A DNA stretch of 64,000 nucleotides, from assembly GCA_027886185.1 (NCBI GenBank), contig WOAB01000589.1, positions 9,057,001 through 9,121,000 on the forward strand, given 5' to 3'. Origin of the DNA: Rheum nobile (taxonomy: Eukaryota; Streptophyta; Magnoliopsida; Caryophyllales; Polygonaceae). Below are positions 11,501 through 21,535 of this stretch, in pieces (the first letter of the stretch is position 1; each line of letters opens with the position of its first letter). Under the pieces are notes generated by a model. That model was not told the DNA's origin, ran no database searches, and saw only the letters and a program-made list of their open reading frames with translations. Both the position numbers and the translations under genes were made by a program.

Positions 11501-13514
11501 GACGGTTAGTATAACCATCATGCTTGACTCGTCTATCAAACTGCCATGGACGACCTAACAAGATATGACAAGCATTCATTGGGACCACATCACATAAAAT
11601 AGTATCTACATAATGTCCTAGTGTTATGGTCACATTTACTTGCTTAGCCACTTTAACTTCTCCACATTCATTCATCCAATGCAGTTTATATGGTCTAGGG
11701 TGATGGAAGGTTTGAAGTTGTAACTTAGTGACTTCAGTACTAGCAATGTTACAACAACTACCCCCATCAATAATCATGTTACACACCTTCCCCTTAACCA
11801 AACACCTAGTATGAAATAAGTTCTCCCTTTGGTTATCATCACATGGGGCTGGTTGTACATGCAAAGTTCTCCTACACACTAAGGATTCACCATGCTCAAA
11901 TTCAATGCAATCCATATCCTCATCAACATCATGCATAGGCTCATCAACAATAAACGGACCTTGATCCTCACCCTCGGACTCAGATTCGTAGAGTCCAAGA
12001 TGGTTAATAATCAAGGTTCGACTATTGGGGCAATCCTTCATCATATGCCCTCGGCCTTGACACTTAAAACACACGGTATCCCTAGCCCTAGAAGAAGGAG
12101 AAAAGTTAGAGGTACTCCCTTGGGCACCGTGAGCCGGGCCGGGCTGTCTAATGTTGGCTTGCGGCGGTGTGCTCGGTGGAGCACTTTTCCTCGGCACTTC
12201 TTGGCTCCTTGGCTGGCTCACTGAGGGTGCTTGGTTCCTGCCAAATTGGGCCGGCTGAAACGGCCTAGACTGGCCGGGGGCCTTCCATGAACCCGGTTGG
12301 CCGTGGCCGCTAGGGTTTCTAGCCGCGTGTGCTCCTTGGCTCCTTGCTTTGAATTTCTGGTTCTTCTCCACCTTGATGGCTAAATGCAGCAGTTGGGTAC
12401 AATCTGTATAGGGGTACAGGTCGACCTCATTAGCAATAAAAGGATTGAGAATTCGAAGGTACCTCGCCATGGTTGATTCCTCATCTTCCATGACGTTGGC
12501 ACGGACCATGGCCGTTTGCATGGCATTGTAGGCCTCCTCCACACTCATGCTTCCTTGCTTGAGGTTCTGTAGCCGCTGCTTGAGCTCCCTTGAGTAGTGT
12601 TGAGGGACGAACCGAGCACGCATTAGATCCCTCATTTGCTCCCATGTAGCCACCGGCGGGTCCAAAGCCCTTTGCCTCTCCTTGACAAGGTTGTTCCACC
12701 AAGTTAGGGCAAAACCACTAAACTCAATGGAGGCGAGCTGCACCTTCTTGGCTTCAATGAAGTTGTGGCAACTCCAAATCTGCTCAACCTTCATTTCCCA
12801 CTCCATGTAGGCATCAGGGTCGCATTTTCCCTCAAACGACGGCATCTTGATCTTGATCTTCCCAATGCCGTCTTGCTCTAATTCTCTCCTTGGCTGGTTG
12901 CCTTGGTAACCCCTATTGTCTCCATAACGGCCCCGGGGCTCATAGTAGCCGTAAGCTCCTCTTTGGCCTTGGTAGCCATCGAACCTCTCACCTTGGTTCC
13001 ACATCTCTTCCTCAAATGCTGCATCATCAAACTCATCTACCCTAAGTGGGTCCTGAGGCTCATTCAAAGGGTTAGCTACATAAGGCACCTCACGTGGAGG
13101 TGGCACTTCATTAGGATAATTTCTAGCTACCCTATTCGGCCTTTCTTGAGCATTAACAAGGGGAGAAGTGTTTCTTACCGGAGAGTTCCTTACGGTGCCG
13201 GTATCTACTGCACGTGCACGTCCAAGGGGCACCGAATTGGCTTCGGAAGGACCTCCATGTTCTGCATAGGTTCCTAAGGGCACGGTGGTTTGAGTCGGCG
13301 CCCTCTCTTGCGCTTGTGAAGCAAGCGCCACCGGGGGTACCATGGCTGGTGGGGGTACCCTTTGCGCCGTTTCAAGAGCAGCCAATCGGTTGGTGATGGT
13401 GGCCATTGAATTGGTCAATTGTTGAAAGAGGCTCACCACATCCGGATGCACCGGCGAGGGGCTCCGATTACCTTGGTCACTAGAGGAGTCGTCTCCTGCC
13501 ATCACACAAAACAA
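8559..13514 (-). CDS. Element B gag-pol polyprotein (1651 codons)
   Basis: One uninterrupted frame encodes all retrotransposon functions. By similarity the real start is probably the second Met (MAGDDSSSD, at 13502). Domains in order: gag core (MPSFEGKCDPDAYMEWE, WW pair), CCHC knuckle CFKCQGRGHMMKDC, protease IIDGGSCCNIAS, reverse transcriptase with YFDDILVYS, RNase H with ECDASG, DKEL and HTDHES, integrase with an HHCC zinc region (HKGGLMGHFGRDKTYHML...CLDCLKA), and a GPF-type module (PRGDGPFKVLRR). Oddities: the second integrase catalytic Asp (SDRD in C) is Gly here (codon 9282-9284); five codons present in C (KGKNV) are missing after RHSFDY; and the C-terminal tail of about 45 residues is lost through a TAA in the LTR. 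It is probably not self-mobile despite the open frame. Confidence 0.92.
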   Translation of the reverse strand: MFCVMAGDDSSSDQGNRSPSPVHPDVVSLFQQLTNSMATITNRLAALETAQRVPPPAMVPPVALASQAQERAPTQTTVPLGTYAEHGGPSEANSVPLGRARAVDTGTVRNSPVRNTSPLVNAQERPNRVARNYPNEVPPPREVPYVANPLNEPQDPLRVDEFDDAAFEEEMWNQGERFDGYQGQRGAYGYYEPRGRYGDNRGYQGNQPRRELEQDGIGKIKIKMPSFEGKCDPDAYMEWEMKVEQIWSCHNFIEAKKVQLASIEFSGFALTWWNNLVKERQRALDPPVATWEQMRDLMRARFVPQHYSRELKQRLQNLKQGSMSVEEAYNAMQTAMVRANVMEDEESTMARYLRILNPFIANEVDLYPYTDCTQLLHLAIKVEKNQKFKARSQGAHAARNPSGHGQPGSWKAPGQSRPFQPAQFGRNQAPSVSQPRSQEVPRKSAPPSTPPQANIRQPGPAHGAQGSTSNFSPSSRARDTVCFKCQGRGHMMKDCPNSRTLIINHLGLYESESEGEDQGPFIVDEPMHDVDEDMDCIEFEHGESLVCRRTLHVQPAPCDDNQRENLFHTRCLVKGKVCNMIIDGGSCCNIASTEVTKLQLQTFHHPRPYKLHWMNECGEVKVAKQVNVTITLGHYVDTILCDVVPMNACHILLGRPWQFDRRVKHDGYTNRHSFDYVLKPMTPLQVAEAYEKKKDQEKSVESKKGSTAESPSKAKTKSQVLLASKEEMREEHLPQDAILMLLCKSLGLLSEELKTTLPPIILNLLKEFQDVFPEEMPPGLPPKRGIEHQIDLILGATLPNRPAYRMNPKETQEVQEQVKALLDKGHVRESLSPCAVPVLLVPKKDGTWQMCVDCRAINNITIKYRHPIPRLDDMLDELHGASVFTKIDLRSGYHQIRMKEGDEWKTAFKTKFGLYEWVVMPFGLTNAPSIFMRLMNHVLRHFIGRFVVVYFDDILVYSKSLEEHELHLREVLLTLRNACLYANEKKFEFCTNQVTFLGFVVSSRGLQVDESKIKAIQEWPTPTSVSQVRSFHGLASFYRRFVRDFSTIAAPLMEVTKKHSAFVWEEAQERAFNALKWRLTQAPLLVLPNFTRPFEVECDASGIGIGGVLMQEGKPVAFFSEKLKGASLNYSTYDKELFALFRVLQTWQHYLWPREFILHTDHESLKHFKSQDKLDRRHGRWMEFIETFPYVIKYKKGKDNVVADALSRRYTLLTTLDSKVLGFAYIKEMYVEDSDFGAIYKLCIDKGSCDKFYLFDGFLFRAEKVCIPICSLRMLLVEEAHKGGLMGHFGRDKTYHMLSAHFYWPHMLRDVEHLIKRCLDCLKAKSRLQPHGLYSPLPIPSAPWEDLSMDFIVGLPRTKKGRDSIFVVVDRFSKMAHFIACHKTDDASNVADLFFREVVRLHGVPQTIVSGRDVKFLSYFWKTLWGKLGTRLLFSTSSHPQTDGQTEVTNRTLSTLLRAILRKNLKAWEEALPHVEFAYNRTVHSSTSLSPFACVYGINPNTPLDLAPFPMKERESFDAGKHVEFIKELHERTKEKLKACAERNAARVNKGRKRVVFQPGDLVWVHLRKERFPEQCKSKLAPRGDGPFKVLRRVGDNAYVLDLPDTYGVSATFNVADLTPYHTPDIATPLANDPWTDPFQEGEDDGGPSTT
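8584..8596 (-). other. PPT of element B
   Basis: AAGAAGGGGAGGA on the minus strand, directly before the 3' LTR and inside the gag-pol frame (it encodes part of QEGEDDGG). It is the plus-strand primer site for reverse transcription. Confidence 0.88.
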
Positions 13515-13557
13515 ACTAACACCGAACTAGGTTAAGGGTTAGAGATAAATCAAAACA

Positions 13558-13580
13558 CTCACAAGTGTCTCACTCGTGTG
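13558..13580 (-). promoter_or_regulatory. Conserved stem-loop upstream of B gag
   Basis: The minus strand reads CACACGAGTG-AGA-CACTTGTGAG: an inverted repeat of about 8 bp (one G-T pair) with a 3-nt loop, about 56 nt before the likely gag ATG. The same structure occurs in A, C, D and G. A role in packaging, dimerisation or translation is inferred. Confidence 0.55.
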
Positions 13581-14942
13581 TTTCACTCACTCTCCTTCAA
13601 TCCGACACAAGCCTTGTAGTGCAATCGGTTGGAAAGCTCAATAACTTCACGTGAGTTGATAAATCTGGAGAACACTCAACAACCAAGATAAAGTCGATGC
13701 AATTGAAGTGTAAAGTTGTTCGGCAATGGATCAACAAAGGCACTTTCAATTCTAAAATTTAGTGCAACCAAAAGACACACAAAACTCGGAAAAGAAGACT
13801 CAATGACTCAACAAAGAAGCCTTACAGGAATGTAAATGCAAGGAGGCTAACGTGACTCAAAGCAATTTAACTCAAGAAGACTACAATGCACGAATGTAAT
13901 GCAATGCTAAGGAATGACAAAAAAAACAAAGGAAATTTAAGAACTCAAGAGGACAAGTTGTTACCTTGATTCACCTTGACTTGTGCTAGTGGAGGCGGAG
14001 TGATGGTTGTAGGAATCGGTGGTGATAGTGGTAGGGAAAAGGCACAAGGGAAGGGGGAGCTAGGATTTCAAGGTTTACCGAGCGGCGGTGAGGTAGGCGC
14101 GGGCGCGGCAGAGAGAGTGGCGCGACGCGGCAAGGGTTGACACGGCGCGGCACTTAGGGCGTCGGCACCTCGGCTTGTCCTTCGAGCACTTACAACCTTA
14201 GTCTCAAATACTAAGCCTAAGTATTAATGCAATACAAAGACTTAGAATAAGCTAGAAATAAAATAAAATAATTGCAATGCTTGTCTTTCTTTTCTTTTTT
14301 TTGACGAAATGATTTTTTTTTTTGACTTTTACTGATATTCTTTTCTTTTTTTTTTCTTTTTTTTGAATTAAATTCGAAATTTGAATTACAACCGACTCGG
14401 AAATAAAGAAAATTAGAAATAATAGAAAGATATGCTCTAGAAGATTGTTGCCTTGATTTTAGGAGGAGTAGCCGGCCTTGTTGTGATCCTCTAGCCCACA
14501 TGCCTCAAAAATAGGGGAGTAGTGCCGAGTGCTTGTTGAGATTGGTTAGGGCACGCCGTGAAGATAGGCGCGCTTTGGTTGAAGCACTTCGGAGGCACGC
14601 CGGCTTGGGGAGGAGTAGGGACGTGGGGTTGGTGATGGAGATAGTGGCGGTTATTTGTGGTGGTGATGATGGCGGCCAGAGTTAGGGTTTTCCGGCGAGG
14701 CAGGGTGATTTTGTGGTGGTGATGGTGAAGCTGTCCGATCTCCACAACACACAAGTCCAATCTCCACAACACACAAGAGCAATTAGAACTTCAAGCAACA
14801 ACTACTAAAATACTCAACAAAGAAAACAAGGAAGAACAATGAAGAAAAATTCCGGCTATGCAAGAACACAACCAAAGACTCAAGAACACACAAACCGAAT
14901 TGATGAACTCGGCAAGGGACAATGTTGGCACCAAAAAACCTG

Positions 14943-14954
14943 GCTCTGATACCA
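14943..14954 (-). other. PBS of element B
   Basis: Minus strand TGGTATCAGAGC, 3 bp from the LTR that begins at 14958; initiator Met-tRNA type. Confidence 0.9.
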
Positions 14955-14957
14955 ATT

Positions 14958-15698
14958 TGATACGGGGTAAGCCGTAGGATGGCCCGATCTTGATGCACAA
15001 CGTTTCTAAGAAGCAAACAAAGCAAATCAAAGTAAGAATTGGAGGAAGAAAGAAGAAATGGACAAGATGAATAAGAGGAAACCAATAACCCGGAAATGGA
15101 AACCCTTGGATCGGTTGAGCCAAGAACCACCACGCCTAAAGCTAAAGACCTCGCCTTCTACAACTTCACACAAAGGAGGACAAATCCTCAAGAGCACGAA
15201 GAGGATGTCTTGTGTCGTCTTGGATCAACAACCCGAAAGGAATTGAAGCTTCACAACTCGACCAAGGCTAGCTCGGATAAACAAACACGAAACTCTCTCG
15301 TTGGAAGTTTCTAACTCAGAAAAATATTCTTCAATTAAGTTGTTTGTTACCAAAAACGGAAATAACAAGTGGCTTAAATAGTTCCTAGGTGAACCGGCCT
15401 CTAAAACACTAAAACAAGCTAAACCGGAATTAAAACAAGCAAAACCGAGTTTAAGAATGTACTAAGCCCACACGGCTGAAAACATACTAAAAAAGGAAAG
15501 TTTTCATTCATGGAAGGTGTACACAAGCCATACACTCAACCACTAGAAACCATCGTCACCAAGTAGGCCTTGGGTGTGGCCATGACAACCTCCTCCGGGA
15601 CTTGGTGTGCAAGCTTGGTTAGCTCATTTTGGATTTGACGAGCTCGGCTCCTAGTCATGGGCCCGGATGGTGGTTGGGTTGTAGATGGTCCTCCATCA
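14958..15698 (-). repeat. 5' LTR of element B
   Basis: The LTR is 741 bp and keeps an open copy of the polyprotein tail (GPMTRSRARQIQNELTKLA, 15660-15620 region), unlike the 3' copy. This shows that the early stop in the 3' LTR arose after, or differently from, the source element. Confidence 0.93.
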
Positions 15699-15703
15699 AG
15701 AGT

Positions 15704-18700
15704 CATGCATGATGGATTTACTAATAGGTACTCTTTCACTTTTAAAGGAAAAGATGTCATACTAAAACCTATGTCTCCTATGCAGATTGCCGAGGCCTTT
15801 GAGAAGAAAAAGGAGAAGGACTTGGGCCAAGACAAAGAGAAGGAGAAGCATCAAGGCAAGGTTGCACCACGGCAGCAAGGAGGCACTCCCTCCAAACCTC
15901 GCCAAACTCTGGAAATGCAGCCCTCTAGTGTCTTGTTAGCTTCCAAAGGTGAGCTATAAGGTGAGTACCTAACCTTAGATACTATCCTTATGCTCTTGTG
16001 CAAGAAACTTACCATGTTAGGTGAAGAGACCTTGGCTGCCTTACCCCCTAATATCCAAGCCCTTCTAGAGGAGTTTAGGGATGTGTTCCCGGATGACATA
16101 CCCCACGGCCTACCCCCATTGAGAGGAATAGAGCACCAAATCGACCTTATCCCCGGTGCCACCCTACCCAACCGGCCAGCTTATAGGATGAACCCTAAGG
16201 AGTGTGAAGAAATTCAAAGCCAAGTGCAAGACCTCCTAGATAAGGGTTATGTGAGAGAGAGCCTTTCCCCTTGTGTCATGCCAGTCCTATTAGTGCCTAA
16301 GAAGGACAACACTTGGAGGATGTGTGTTGATTGTAGAGCCATCAACAACATCACTATCAAGTACCGTCACCCCATCCCAAGGCTGGACAACATGCTAGAT
16401 GAGCTCTATGGTGCCACACTCTTCACAAAGATCGATCTAAGGAGTGGCTACCACCAAATTAGGATGAAGGAAGGAGATGAATGAAAAACAGCCTTCAAGA
16501 CCAAGTTTGGGTTATATGAATGGCTTGTGATGCCATTTGGTTTGACTAATGCTCCCTCTACTTTCATGAGATTAATGAACTATTTTTTGAGAAATTATAT
16601 AGGGAAATTTGTTGTAGTATACTTTGATGATATTCTTATCTATAGCAGGTCCCTAGAGGAGCATGAAAGACACTTAAGGGAAGTCCTTTCTACCCTTCGA
16701 GTAGAGCACTTGTATGACAACTTAAAGAAATGTGATTTTTGCACTAATAAGGTCACTTTTCTTGGTTTTGTAGTGAGTTCACAAGGGCTGCAAGTGGATG
16801 AGGAGAAGATAAAGGCGATTCAAGATTGGCCAACACCTACAACAATCGGCCACGTGAGGAGTTTCCATGGGCTAGCAAGCTTCTATAGGCGGTTTGTCAA
16901 GGATTTCAGCACCATTGCTGCCCCCTTGACCGAGATCACCAAGAAGCATGCTCCCTTTGTGTGGGGAGAAGCGCAAGAGAGGGCCTTTAACAATCTGAAG
17001 TGGAGGCTCACCAAGGCACCTCTTCTAGTGCTCCCAGATTTCTCACGGCCATTTGAGGTGGAGTGTGATGCTAGTGGCATTGGCATAGGAGGCGTCCTCA
17101 TGCAAGAAGGTAAGCCTATTGCCTTCTTTAGTGAAAAATTGAAAGGTGCATGTTTGAACTACTCTACGTATGATAAGGAATTATATGCATTGTTTAGAGT
17201 ACTTAAAACATGGCAACATTACTTATGGCCTAGAGAGTTTGTCTTGCATACTGATCATGAGTCCTTAAAACACTTTAGGAGTCAAGATAAACTTGATAGG
17301 AGGCATGGTAGATGGATGGAGTTTATTGAGACATTCCCTTATGTCATTAAGTATAAAAAAGGAAAAGATAATGTAGTTGCTGATGCCCTTTCTAGGAGAC
17401 ATGCATTGCTCACCACATTAGACTCTAAGGTGTTAGGTTTCACTTACATTAAAGAGTTGTATGAGGATGACATAGATTTCGGCACTACATATAAGCATTG
17501 TGTGGCTAAGGGTTCTTTAGATAAGTTTTACTTGTTTGAGGGATTCTTGTTTAAGGTTGATAAGGTGTGCATTCCTAAGTGTTCTTTGAGGTTATTACTT
17601 GTGGAGGAAGCCCATAAGGGAGGCTTAATGGGACACTTTGGTAGAGATAAGACATATCACATGCTGCACACTCACTTTTATTGGCCACATATGCTTAGGG
17701 ATGTTGAACACTTGTTGAAGAGATGTTTGGAGTGTCTTAAGGCTAATTCTAGAGTGAAACCCCACGGCTTATACACCCCTTTGCTTATCCCCACATCCCC
17801 TTGGGAGGACATTAGCATGGATTTTATTGTGGGATTACCTAGGACTAAGAAGGGGAGAGATTCTATATTTGTGGTTGTTGATAGATTCTCTAAGATGGCC
17901 CACTGTATTGCTTGTCATAAGACTGATGATGCTTCTAATGTAGCTAACTTATTCTTTAGAGAAGTAGTTAGACTACATGGAGTACCTAAGACTATTGTGA
18001 GTGATAGGGATGTGAAGTTCCTTAGTTACTTTTGGAGGACTCTTTGGGGAAAGCTAGGGACGAGACTCTTGTTCTCTACCTCTAGCCATCCTCAAACGGA
18101 TGGTCAAACGGAAGTAACTAACCGAACCCTCACAACCATCTTAAGGGCTGTCATTAGGAAGAATTTGAAGGCATGGGAAGAAGCCTTACCACATGTAGAA
18201 TTTGCATACAATAGGGCCGTGCATTCCTCTACATCCTTGAGTCCTTTCGAATGTGTATATGGTTTGAATCCTTTAACCCCACTTGATCTTTCGCCGTTGC
18301 CTATGAAGGAGCGAGCAGATTTCAATGCAGGAAAACATGTGGAGTTCATCAAGGACTTACATGAGAGGACTAGGATCAAGCTGCAACAAAAGGCCGAGCA
18401 CACAGCCTCCAAGGCTAATCATGGACGTAGGCGAGTCATGTTCCAACCGGGGGATCATGTTTGGGTTCATTTGAGGAAAGAGCGCTTCCCCGACAAGCGC
18501 AAGTCCAAGCTCTCACCACGAGGCGATGGACCTTTCAAGGTGCTTAGGAAGGTGGGCGACAATGCCTATGTGTTGGAGCTACCCGAGGAGTATGGAGTTA
18601 GCCCTACCTTCAATGTAGGCGATCTCACACTCTATGAGGCGCAAGATGAGGAGCTAGAAGATTCGAGGTCGAATCCTTTCCAAGAAGGGGAGGATGATGA

Positions 18701-18898
18701 GGGATCATCTACGTCACCTCACGTGCCTACCTTTGATGGTGCCATTACACGAGCAAGGGCTAAGGAGATTCAACATGAATTAGACAAGGTTGTGACCTTC
18801 ATCTTGTCTAAGGAGTTAGCTATGTTAGAGGATCTCCCTAAGCCAGATTTGAAGACCATGGTGACCATTTCGGTGCATGAAGACCCTCAAGAGTGTTG
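15704..18898 (+). pseudogene. Element A pol (RT-RNase H-integrase), two nonsense codons
   Basis: This continues the A polyprotein after the B insertion, joining in frame across the agagt duplication (MHDGFTNRYSFTFKGKD). Stops: TAA at 15957-15959 and TGA at 16482-16484, the latter where relatives have Trp (GDEW in the RT). After each stop the same frame continues. Visible motifs: RT YFDDILIYS near 16620, RNase H ECDASG near 17065, DKEL near 17175, HTDHES near 17250, integrase HHCC near 17610-17740, DDE residues (MDFIVGLP, IVSDRDVKF, HPQTDGQTE), and the GPF module near 18525. The C-terminal tail (ITRARAKEIQHELDKVV...) is encoded inside the 3' LTR from 18695. A 1-bp difference between the LTRs changes the last residues. 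The enzymatic residues are intact apart from the stops. Confidence 0.92.
18682..18694 (+). other. PPT of element A
   Basis: AAGAAGGGGAGGA immediately before the 3' LTR, inside the coding frame (QEGEDDEG). Confidence 0.88.
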
Positions 18899-19464
18899 AG
18901 GAGGATACTTGAAGAATGTATTTCGGTTTTATGACATTTCTTAAACAATATTTCCCTTCCGTTTTTATGTTGTTTGGACACGGTTCATGTGTTGTTTTCT
19001 TAAGTTTAGGACCGGCCTTTAGGAGGTATAAAAGGCTGCCAAAACATTTCCCTTCGAAAAGAAGACATTATTGAACCTTGTAAGGATTTCCGGTTTTCTA
19101 TCAAAAGAGAGCTTTTGAGAGAAGACATTCGGTTGTGAGAACTTGGCTTGGTTGTCTTGTGTTTGTCAACTCCTTCGAGCTTGGTGTTCACGAGTCATCA
19201 CGAGCATCCTCTTCATGCCCATGGCAGCCATCGCCATTCGTGTGAAGTTGTAGAAGATGGGTCGATCACTCATTTGATTTGGTTCTTGATTCCCCAAGAT
19301 CAAGGGTCTCTTCATTGTTGTTTTTCGGTTCTTCTTGCCCTTTTCTATCTTTGTTTATCTTTGTATTGCTTTGTTGCCGATTACTTATTCCTTTGTTGTT
19401 CTTCTTTGAGTCTTGTAAGGTCTTGTCGTCTAGATCCGGTTCGTTGCGGCTCAACCCCGCATCA
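18695..19464 (+). repeat. 3' LTR of element A
   Basis: The LTR is 770 bp. Compared with the 5' copy there are about 7 substitutions and one extra C (near 18886). TATAAAAG lies at 19027-19034. It is followed directly by TSD aaggg. Confidence 0.93.
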
Positions 19465-20264
19465 AAGGGAGCCTCTTCCTCCTTGCTCTCGGTTGTGGGG
19501 TTGCTTCCTTGGTGTTTCTTGAAGGTTTTGAGGTGTTCTTCAAGGGTAGAACGTAGGTGATGACGTATGAGCTTGAGAGAGTGAAGAAAGATGGATAAGA
19601 CCTTGGGAATGCCAAGAGAAACCTCTTGTGAGAGGCTCCTTGGCTTCGTCCCTAAGGTCTTGCTATGAACAAGATTGAACAATCAAAACAAGTAGATTCA
19701 ATGGAAGACAAAGGTGGTTTGGCTAAATAACCCAAGGGTCTAGCCTTGGAGGAGGTTCTCTCCAAGGGTTTGACCACTTAAGTTATTTTTCATCTAGGGT
19801 TTACAATAGCAAGGAGAGAGCTTAAATAGTGTTGTCTAAGTGGGCCTTAATGGGCTGGCTATTCTCATGCAAGAGACATAGGCCCAAGCCAAGGCAAATG
19901 CAAGAAACTAAACAAGGGAAAGGAGATAGGGGCGCGCCAAAACTGGCGCGCGTGGCCGGCTCACGAGCAAGGCTTCATGGGCGTGGCCGCAAGGCATGGA
20001 GCTATGGTGTCACGCCGGGTGAGGCCGAGGCCTTGGGTTCACGAGCAAGGCTTCATGGGGCGTCCTTCACGGGCGTCCTTCACGGGCGTGGCACACGGGA
20101 GGTCCGGAGGTTCCGGGGGCGGCCATGGTGTCATGCCTTGACGATGCCATGGGATCACACCGGGAGGTGGCATGGGCTCATGGAGCGGGTCCGGGGAGGC
20201 ATGGAGCCATGGTGATGCAAGGGACTCGGTGAGCATGATGAGGGCCATGCCATGGTTCTCATCA

Positions 20265-21029
20265 GTAGAGGTCATGGAGGCTCAACGCCGGCTCGGTGTA
20301 AAGGTGGCTTTGGCTCAAGAGATGCAACTTCGGCGTCTGGCCGCGGCTCGGAAGGTTCGGCGGCAGCGCGAGAAAGAGGTAGCCAAGGCAAAGGGAGGCG
20401 TGGCTAAGGCGTCATGGAAGGAGGCTTGGATCGTGGGCTTGGACGTGGGATGGGCTAGGGAGAAGGAAGAGCTTGGCAAGGAAGGAGGACTTGATGGGCC
20501 GGCCCACTAGAAGATCTTGATGGCTTTTTACTTGCTTTCCATTTTTAGCATATGACATCCTTAGACTATTTATATGTGGTTTTGGGCATTTCATTTTGCA
20601 ACTTTTGATCAAATTAAGAACCTTGTGTTACTCTATTCCTGGATTGGAATTTTTTATTGAATTCAAGTTTGAGGATTCGACTTCAATTCAATTGTGAGTG
20701 TGAGTGTGAGTGTTTAGGTGGACTCCGACGACATTCAAACTCAACCCGATTCTTCTTTCCCGAGTGGACTCTTGTGAGGGATTTATCAAACCTTGTTGAA
20801 CCCTAGGTGGACTCCTTGGGCTCTACAAGTCGTTCAAGGCAACCGGGTGGACTCCTAGTTGTCGTTGTTCGCCTATCCGGTTCGAGTTCGTGCTCTTTCA
20901 TTCCAAGGTCTCAACAACGTTCCCGTGCATCCGTTCGTGCTCATTTCCGACTTCACGAAGCAGTCGAGCCTTCATTGACGGATCGACGAGTGGTCCGAGG
21001 CGTTTTACCTTCCCTGAAGCGATCCTCCA
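20265..21029. other. Flank of K: LTR-like remnant with repeated GGTGGACTCC
   Basis: Next to K, 20265-20510 reads open on the plus strand as a charged, Ala/Arg/Lys-rich peptide (AQEMQLRRLAAARKVRRQRE), ending beside a purine-rich stretch and TGATGGGCC (20493). This looks like the end of an internal region followed by an LTR start. A TATA-like ACTATTTATATG lies near 20566. A short motif close to AGGTGGACTCC occurs at 20716, 20762, 20805 and 20845, and a GTGAGT microsatellite at 20695-20714. I cannot fix boundaries or name the element. Confidence 0.4.
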
Positions 21030-21535
21030 AGGGTGAAAGCCATCACAAAGGCCCATTAGAAGCTTTCCCTTGTTGGCTTGATGCCTAGACTATTTAAACC
21101 CATCTTTGGCTTCCTTGTAACCTTAGTTGAAGAATTAAAGAGTGGCCAAAGACTTGGGTAAGAGTTTATCTCCTTTAGGCCGCCACTATCTTCTATCAAC
21201 TCAAAGCTTCCAAATCTTCACATCTCTTCCTCTCAATCTCATCTTCCCACAAAGCAAATCATTCACAACCTTGTAACCAAATTCGTCCTAGCCAAGGAAC
21301 CTCTAAGAGAGGTTCCCTTGGCCGTGAAACCAAGAACCGCCGGCTCCCACTCGCTCGCCGCCGGCTGTGGTTCCCCTCGGCAACCCCTCGGCGCCTCCAC
21401 TCTCCCTCAACCGAAGCCACCTCTCAAGCTCCATTTGAAGATCCAACAAGCATAGGAAGAAGAAGAAGGCAAGCTTGGACACGATCTAGCCCTCATAGAA
21501 AAGAAAGGTCCCATTGGTGACCTTGATTCTCATCA
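21030..21535 (+). repeat. LTR remnant L, E/F-like family
   Basis: On the plus strand this aligns with the second half of the E and F LTRs: a TATA-like CTATTTAAAC near 21089, GTTGAAGAATTAAAGAGTGG near 21125, GGCCGCCACTATCTTC near 21180, ending GATTCTCATCA at 21535. No PBS follows, so it is a solo or truncated LTR. The left limit is unclear and may extend to about 20493. Confidence 0.6.

Larger units (their letters stand above)
7843..15698 (-). mobile_element. Element B: Ty3/gypsy retrotransposon nested in A
   Basis: This full-length minus-strand element has TSD agagt (7838-7842 and 15699-15703) and two 741-bp LTRs that differ at about 9 positions (about 1.2%). It sits inside the protease-to-RT linker of A, in the opposite orientation. 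It holds one continuous gag-pol frame, a PPT at 8584-8596, a PBS at 14943-14954 and a leader of about 1.4 kb (13515-14942) containing poly-T/poly-A tracts. It is closely related to C and D at the protein level. The integrase catalytic change and the stop in the 3' LTR suggest it no longer moves on its own. Confidence 0.95.
3907..19464 (+). mobile_element. Element A: Ty3/gypsy retrotransposon, interrupted by element B
   Basis: This is a full-length plus-strand element with 5-bp TSD aaggg on both sides (3902-3906 and 19465-19469). The order is 5' LTR, PBS, leader (4691-5956), gag-protease, element B, rest of pol, PPT, 3' LTR. Its own sequence is about 7.7 kb once B (7843-15698) and the duplicated agagt are removed. 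It inserted into the LTR of K. The two LTRs differ at about 7 positions plus one 1-bp indel. Three in-frame nonsense codons make it non-autonomous now. Family: gag-PR-RT-RNaseH-IN order places it in Ty3/gypsy; CRM-like by its LTR-encoded C-terminal tail. Confidence 0.95.
3844..20264 (-). repeat. LTR of element K, split by element A
   Basis: The LTR is in two pieces, 3844-3906 and 19470-20264, about 858 bp when the inserted element A and the duplicated aaggg are removed. The ends are TG...CA: it starts TGATGAGAACC on the minus strand and ends ...GATTCTCATCA beside the PBS. The outer end is chosen by analogy with the TGATGAG starts of E and H. The right piece holds GC-rich direct repeats (ggcttcatggg near 19970 and 20050, cgtccttcacggg at 20060-20090). 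The predicted right TSD copy is gtaga (20265-20269); its partner is outside the window. Confidence 0.7.

Noticed and set aside
18525..18900. Chromodomain at the C-terminus of pol
   Set aside because: The tail after the GPF module has a GPxTR motif and a charged helix, but not the aromatic cage pattern of a canonical chromodomain.
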